Source: Psychroserpens algicola (GTDB lineage Bacteria; Bacteroidota; Bacteroidia; Flavobacteriales; Flavobacteriaceae). Taken from it: DNA of 64,000 bases. Both the position numbers and the translations under genes were made by a program. Below, in pieces: positions 60,447 through 64,000 of the stretch (the stretch's first letter is position 1; each line of letters starts with the position of its first letter). The notes under the pieces are model-generated. The model saw nothing but the letters and a program-made list of their open reading frames with translations, was not told where the DNA came from and did no database searches. The stretch is taken from positions 124,001-188,000 of the forward strand of contig NZ_JACNMJ010000009.1 in the NCBI RefSeq assembly GCF_014526325.1, written 5' to 3'.

Positions 60447-60476
60447 TAAAGGTAAATAATCCTATTCAATTGGCAA
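60447..60476 (-). promoter_or_regulatory. Promoter of the OmpA-family gene
   Basis: On the minus strand TTG (60474-60476), 19 bases, then TACCTTTA (60447-60454), one mismatch from TAnnTTTG, 32 bases from the start. Confidence 0.6.
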
Positions 60477-60536
60477 AGAATGATGTATAGATTGTTACTT
60501 TAAATGTGTAGTTGGCTAGTTGTTACCGATAATTAT

Positions 60537-62972
60537 TTATTGAATTTCATACACAATTACAGAGTTATCATCACCTTTGGTGACGACCTCCAAGGCATTG
60601 TCTTTGTCTATATTACTTAATTCTAATTCAGAATTGGCATATACAGGGAAATTTGCAATAGGTTTAGCTTGACTGTCAAAAAGATAGCCTTTCTTAGATT
60701 GTAAATCTGTAACCGTAACATAGATTTTATCATTGATATAAAAAATCTTTGGAGCCGTATAATCACCAAAATCTAACTCAATAGTTTTTGATTTTATCGT
60801 GAGTTTATTGTCATTTAAGACTACAAGTGTTTTACTTGTGGTTGCTAACTTATGATCAGAATTTACATTTAAATTTTTATGGTCTATACGACCAGACTGA
60901 TTTACCTCCAAAAGTTCACCGTTAGTATTAGATGTTGTAAATTTATTATTGTATAGGTAAATATTGTTGTTTGAGAAGCTTATATTCTCTTTGACTTTGA
61001 CTCTTGTTTTTCCAACACGATCCAGTATTTCAAGCTGATTTCCTGATGAAAACACAATAAAATCCTTTCTGTTAATTCTAAAATGTTTAGGTTGTGATGT
61101 AATGGTATTTGGGGCAGATGTATAGGTAAACCCTTTTACGATTTTACCGTTTTTATCATACATTAAAACTGATTTTCCTTGAGTAACCATCAATCTGTAA
61201 TTTTTCTTTTTGTCGTAATCAAATACAGAGACGGGTTGTGTAATGTCATCATTAAATGTCAGAGGGAAATTATTGACGTCTTTACCATTTCTATCTAAAA
61301 CATAGAGACGTTTAGAAGAATTAAAGACCAATTGTAATCGACCGTTTTTGTAAGTGTCAATTTGCTCTATTTTTCCCAGGATTTTGCCGTCTATTTGTTT
61401 TTTCCAAAACACCTTGCCTTTGTTTGAAATGAGGTAAAGGTTGTTATTGATGTCTTGTACTGCAATATCCATTTGATTTGTAGTATGATTTTTTACAAAC
61501 TGCGGACTAGTAGCCAGGTTGGCATCGATTGAAATATTAAATTCTTCTGCTACAGAATGTTTGGTTTTTCTGCCTTTTGAAGTCTTAAATATGGCATTGA
61601 TATGGGCGAAATCTGTATCGTAAACATATTGAATAACTGATGTTTTAAAATCAGAAATGTTCAGGTTTTTATCGTCAGTAAAATTCAGGTTGAGTAAGGC
61701 GTTTAGTTCATCAGAATTTCCAAATAAAAGTAGTGACGCTTCATCGCTCAATTCTAATTGTAAGTCTTGGTAATCTTCAGTGCTGGTAAGTGTGGTTTTG
61801 TTTTGGTAATTTGTGATGAAGTGTTTTAAAATATTGCTGTTATCAGAGAACACAAAAAAATCATTTATTTGAATAAAATTTGTGGCCGTTATATTGCTCA
61901 TAAAAGGCGTAAACTCTGAAAGATTTTGGACGTCTATTTCTTTAAGTGTATAAATGTTTATAGACCTAAATTCATCTTCAACAGTTTGAGTGTCAAAGCT
62001 ATTTAACATCGATTCAGGGTCAATTGAGCGCAAAAGGAAGATGTTGTGATTATCGACGCTGGCTTGTCCGATTTCAACAGTATTTTGAAATGTATTGTGC
62101 TGAGTTGTCGTAGAATCCTGAAACCTATGACGAATCAAATTTTGTCTGAATATTTCAAAATCATTAAACGTTAAGCTTTTAAAACTTTCGGTATTGCTTG
62201 GTACTATAGAAGCAATTTTGTTCTCCTGAGGAATAGTGTTTTTGAAAACATTAATTAAACTTTTTGTTGAATCAATTGCCTTTGTTACACCATTAATATA
62301 TATAGCGTTTTGAGAGATGTCACTATCAAGAATGGTATAATTTGAAAATTGTGTACGATTTAGTGTAGAATCTTTAAATATTACAGGGTTAAATTGTTTA
62401 CGTGTGTGATTTACATAAATTGAAACCATTTTGTCAGTATTAGAGATGTCTTCAAGTAATTCTAATCCAGAGGTCATGGCTTTGTTTGCAGTAGCATTTT
62501 GAGTAAATTTCAGTGTGTTAGAAACAAAAAAAGTGCTGTCTATAATTCTAGAGAAAAAAGGATTGCCTTTATAGTATAATTTAGAAATGCCATTTCTGTT
62601 ATTATATATGGTGTCAATTTTTAAGCCTGAAATGGAATCCAGTTGTAATTTCTTTTGAGACAAAGGAACGATAAAACAAATGGCTAGACTATCATTCTTG
62701 TCTTTAGATAATGTGATTAAACTATAGTCCTTATTTATATGGTGTACAGGAAGAATTAAATCGTTGATACCTTCAACTTGCTTGTAAGAGGTGATTGCTT
62801 TGATTAAAGCATTGTTTTTTAATCCGTTTTCAAGTCCTTCGGCAGAGTTTATTTTAATAATGATTTCAGATTGGTCAGGAACAAGTGATAAAGGGTTAGT
62901 CGATGATGACTTGGAGTTTTCACAATTATACAGGCAAAGCAAACAGAAAACTATACACCAAATGTTTTTCAT
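60537..62972 (-). CDS. Large lipoprotein with C-terminal beta-propeller-like repeats, unknown function
   Basis: The 811-residue predicted lipoprotein (CLYNC then ENSKSS) has an N-terminal half (about 25-480) of alternating beta segments and helices, which matches no domain I recognise. The C-terminal part (about 490-811) has repeated blades such as DINNNLYLISNKGKVFWKK, RLYVLDRNGKDVNNFPL and SVLMYDKNGKIVKGF. These are typical of PQQ/WD-like propellers on outer-surface proteins. Possibly binds cell-surface ligands. It may share a transcript with nothing nearby; rnhB is 48 bases upstream on the same strand. Confidence 0.68.
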   Translation of the reverse strand: MKNIWCIVFCLLCLYNCENSKSSSTNPLSLVPDQSEIIIKINSAEGLENGLKNNALIKAITSYKQVEGINDLILPVHHINKDYSLITLSKDKNDSLAICFIVPLSQKKLQLDSISGLKIDTIYNNRNGISKLYYKGNPFFSRIIDSTFFVSNTLKFTQNATANKAMTSGLELLEDISNTDKMVSIYVNHTRKQFNPVIFKDSTLNRTQFSNYTILDSDISQNAIYINGVTKAIDSTKSLINVFKNTIPQENKIASIVPSNTESFKSLTFNDFEIFRQNLIRHRFQDSTTTQHNTFQNTVEIGQASVDNHNIFLLRSIDPESMLNSFDTQTVEDEFRSINIYTLKEIDVQNLSEFTPFMSNITATNFIQINDFFVFSDNSNILKHFITNYQNKTTLTSTEDYQDLQLELSDEASLLLFGNSDELNALLNLNFTDDKNLNISDFKTSVIQYVYDTDFAHINAIFKTSKGRKTKHSVAEEFNISIDANLATSPQFVKNHTTNQMDIAVQDINNNLYLISNKGKVFWKKQIDGKILGKIEQIDTYKNGRLQLVFNSSKRLYVLDRNGKDVNNFPLTFNDDITQPVSVFDYDKKKNYRLMVTQGKSVLMYDKNGKIVKGFTYTSAPNTITSQPKHFRINRKDFIVFSSGNQLEILDRVGKTRVKVKENISFSNNNIYLYNNKFTTSNTNGELLEVNQSGRIDHKNLNVNSDHKLATTSKTLVVLNDNKLTIKSKTIELDFGDYTAPKIFYINDKIYVTVTDLQSKKGYLFDSQAKPIANFPVYANSELELSNIDKDNALEVVTKGDDNSVIVYEIQ

Positions 62973-63020
62973 TTAAAAGGTTTTTACAAATATAAAAAGT
63001 TATATATCTAATTTAAATTG

Positions 63021-63602
63021 TTAGGGTAACAATCTAAAAGATTTTCTATGGTATTTTGTGGGACCATATTTTTTAATTGCTGCACGATGTTCTTTAGTTG
63101 GATACCCTTTGTTTTGTTTCCAGTTGTACATAGGAAACTCTAAATGGATTTGATCCATATACTCATCTCTAAAAGTTTTTGCTAAAACAGAAGCAGCAGC
63201 GATTGATAAGTATTTACTATCTCCTTTTACAATAGTTTTAAACGGGATGTCATTTAGAGGTTTAAATCTATTACCATCTACAATTATAAATTCAGGAGCA
63301 GTTTTAAGGGCTTCAATAGATTTGTGCATTGCCAGGATTGAGGCATTTAAAATGTTTATAGTGTCTATATCTTCAGGGAAAATATGTGTAAAGGCGTAAG
63401 AGACGGCGTCTTTAATAAGTATGGGTTGTAAAGTGTTTCTCTTTTTTTCTGAAAGTTGCTTAGAATCATTTAATAGGCTGTTGCTAAATGATTCAGGCAA
63501 AATGACTGCTGCAGCTGTTACTGGACCAGCTAAGCAGCCACGCCCAGCCTCGTCTGTGCCACATTCTAGTTTGAAATTTGAAAATGATGATTTTAGACTC
63601 AA
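63021..63602 (-). CDS. rnhB: Ribonuclease HII
   Basis: The product removes RNA from RNA-DNA hybrids and single ribonucleotides from DNA. The 193 residues carry the signature [19 protein letters not shown] with Asp17 and Glu18, and the later catalytic Asp in [30 protein letters not shown] is also present (seen in part). Length is normal for RNase HII. It precedes the large lipoprotein gene by about 50 bases on the same strand. Confidence 0.97.
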   Translation of the reverse strand: MSLKSSFSNFKLECGTDEAGRGCLAGPVTAAAVILPESFSNSLLNDSKQLSEKKRNTLQPILIKDAVSYAFTHIFPEDIDTINILNASILAMHKSIEALKTAPEFIIVDGNRFKPLNDIPFKTIVKGDSKYLSIAAASVLAKTFRDEYMDQIHLEFPMYNWKQNKGYPTKEHRAAIKKYGPTKYHRKSFRLLP

Positions 63603-63747
63603 AATGTTAAAGTTTGAACAAAGTTAAAATTTTAACGCAACCAATGAAGTGTTTATGTATCTAATAACTAGTAATTACAAGGCTTAGCATGCAAAAAATC
63701 GATTGTCAGCCATTAATTACTTGTTAACATTTTTTTATTATAAATAC

Positions 63748-63778
63748 TTGTATATTTAATATATTATTAAGATGTTTG
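63748..63778 (+). promoter_or_regulatory. Possible promoter of the SusC-like gene
   Basis: TTG (63748-63750), 20 bases, then GATGTTTG, one mismatch from TAnnTTTG, 28 bases before the start codon. Confidence 0.4.
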
Positions 63779-63805
63779 CGCTAGACTAACTCAAATAATT
63801 GTTTT

Positions 63806-64000
63806 ATGAAATTAAAGTTAACATGGTTAATGACGCTTTTTATGGCGTTTGTGATGCAGTTCTCTTTCGCGCAAGAGAAAACAGTCACAGGAACAGTTAC
63901 ATCTCAGGCTGACGGATTACCGTTGCCAGGTGTAAGTATTATAGTAAAAGGGACTACGCGTGGAGTTCAAACAGATTTTGATGGTAATTACTCTATCAAA
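63806..64000 (+). CDS. SusC/RagA-type TonB-dependent outer membrane receptor, 5' fragment
   Basis: Only 65 codons lie in the window, so the gene is cut by the window end. The signal peptide ends QFSFAQ. The mature start KTVTGTVTSQADGLPLPGVS is the carboxypeptidase-regulatory-like plug extension of SusC receptors, followed by VKGTTRGVQTDFDGNYSI. These import glycans or peptides with a SusD partner, expected just downstream. The substrate cannot be told. Confidence 0.9.
   Translation, partial: MKLKLTWLMTLFMAFVMQFSFAQEKTVTGTVTSQADGLPLPGVSIIVKGTTRGVQTDFDGNYSIK

Noticed and set aside
1-64000. tRNA or rRNA genes
   Set aside because: No cloverleaf-like or rRNA-like sequence was noticed in any gap by eye; a tRNA scan was not possible.

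Overview
The window is AT-rich chromosomal DNA from a Bacteroidota bacterium, almost certainly a member of the Flavobacteriaceae. The evidence is the gliding genes gldB and gldC, a type IX secretion C-terminal sorting domain, a SusC-like TonB-dependent receptor start, Bacteroidota-type lipoproteins (Cys followed by acidic residues), and promoters of the form TTG-N19-TAnnTTTG.

Layout. (1) 1-4.6 kb: the 3' end of dnaG, a response regulator, nadE, gldB-gldC, a DUF4230 protein and a rhodanese. (2) 4.6-22 kb: a phenylacetyl-CoA (paa) catabolic locus. It holds a TetR regulator with a 20-bp palindromic operator, paaE, A, B, C, D, G, H, I, J, Z, a second crotonase and paaY, followed by the E2 and fused E1 alpha/beta of a 2-oxo acid dehydrogenase. 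No phenylacetate-CoA ligase (paaK) is present in the window, and a near-copy of the TetR operator lies just upstream of the E2 gene. This suggests that phenylacetyl-CoA may come from oxidative decarboxylation of phenylpyruvate. (3) 22-36 kb: a SulP transporter, a urocanate hydratase with an N-terminal DUF5522 module, a 1597-residue CUB-repeat T9SS cargo, an ACC-deaminase-like enzyme, a glucosaminidase-LysM lipoprotein and hemL. (4) 36-48 kb: Spy-like periplasmic proteins, a helical-repeat protein, an unknown membrane operon, an M49-like peptidase, two tandem alpha/beta hydrolases, a large zincin and a FN3/di-heme lipoprotein. (5) 48-64 kb: a Tat lipoprotein with DDGYY repeats next to a fused glycosyltransferase, a GT2 enzyme, lysS, a DUF1573/thioredoxin-like pair, a membrane LuxR regulator, a YqaE peptide, lipB, an NdpA-like protein, an OmpA protein, rnhB and the first 65 codons of a SusC-like receptor.

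The most unusual structure is in the paa locus. Its intergenic gaps carry about 20 copies of four hairpin repeat families, and I see none of them elsewhere in the window. Several families show compensatory base changes between copies. One family, a GAAA-type-loop hairpin followed by ATCTCTT, occurs as an inverted pair flanking a 94-residue GIY-YIG nuclease gene at 16381-16750. It also occurs as a second inverted pair without a nuclease gene at 12137-12374. This looks like a compact mobile cassette plus a gene-less relative. All function calls come from reading motifs and gene order by eye; no database search was run.
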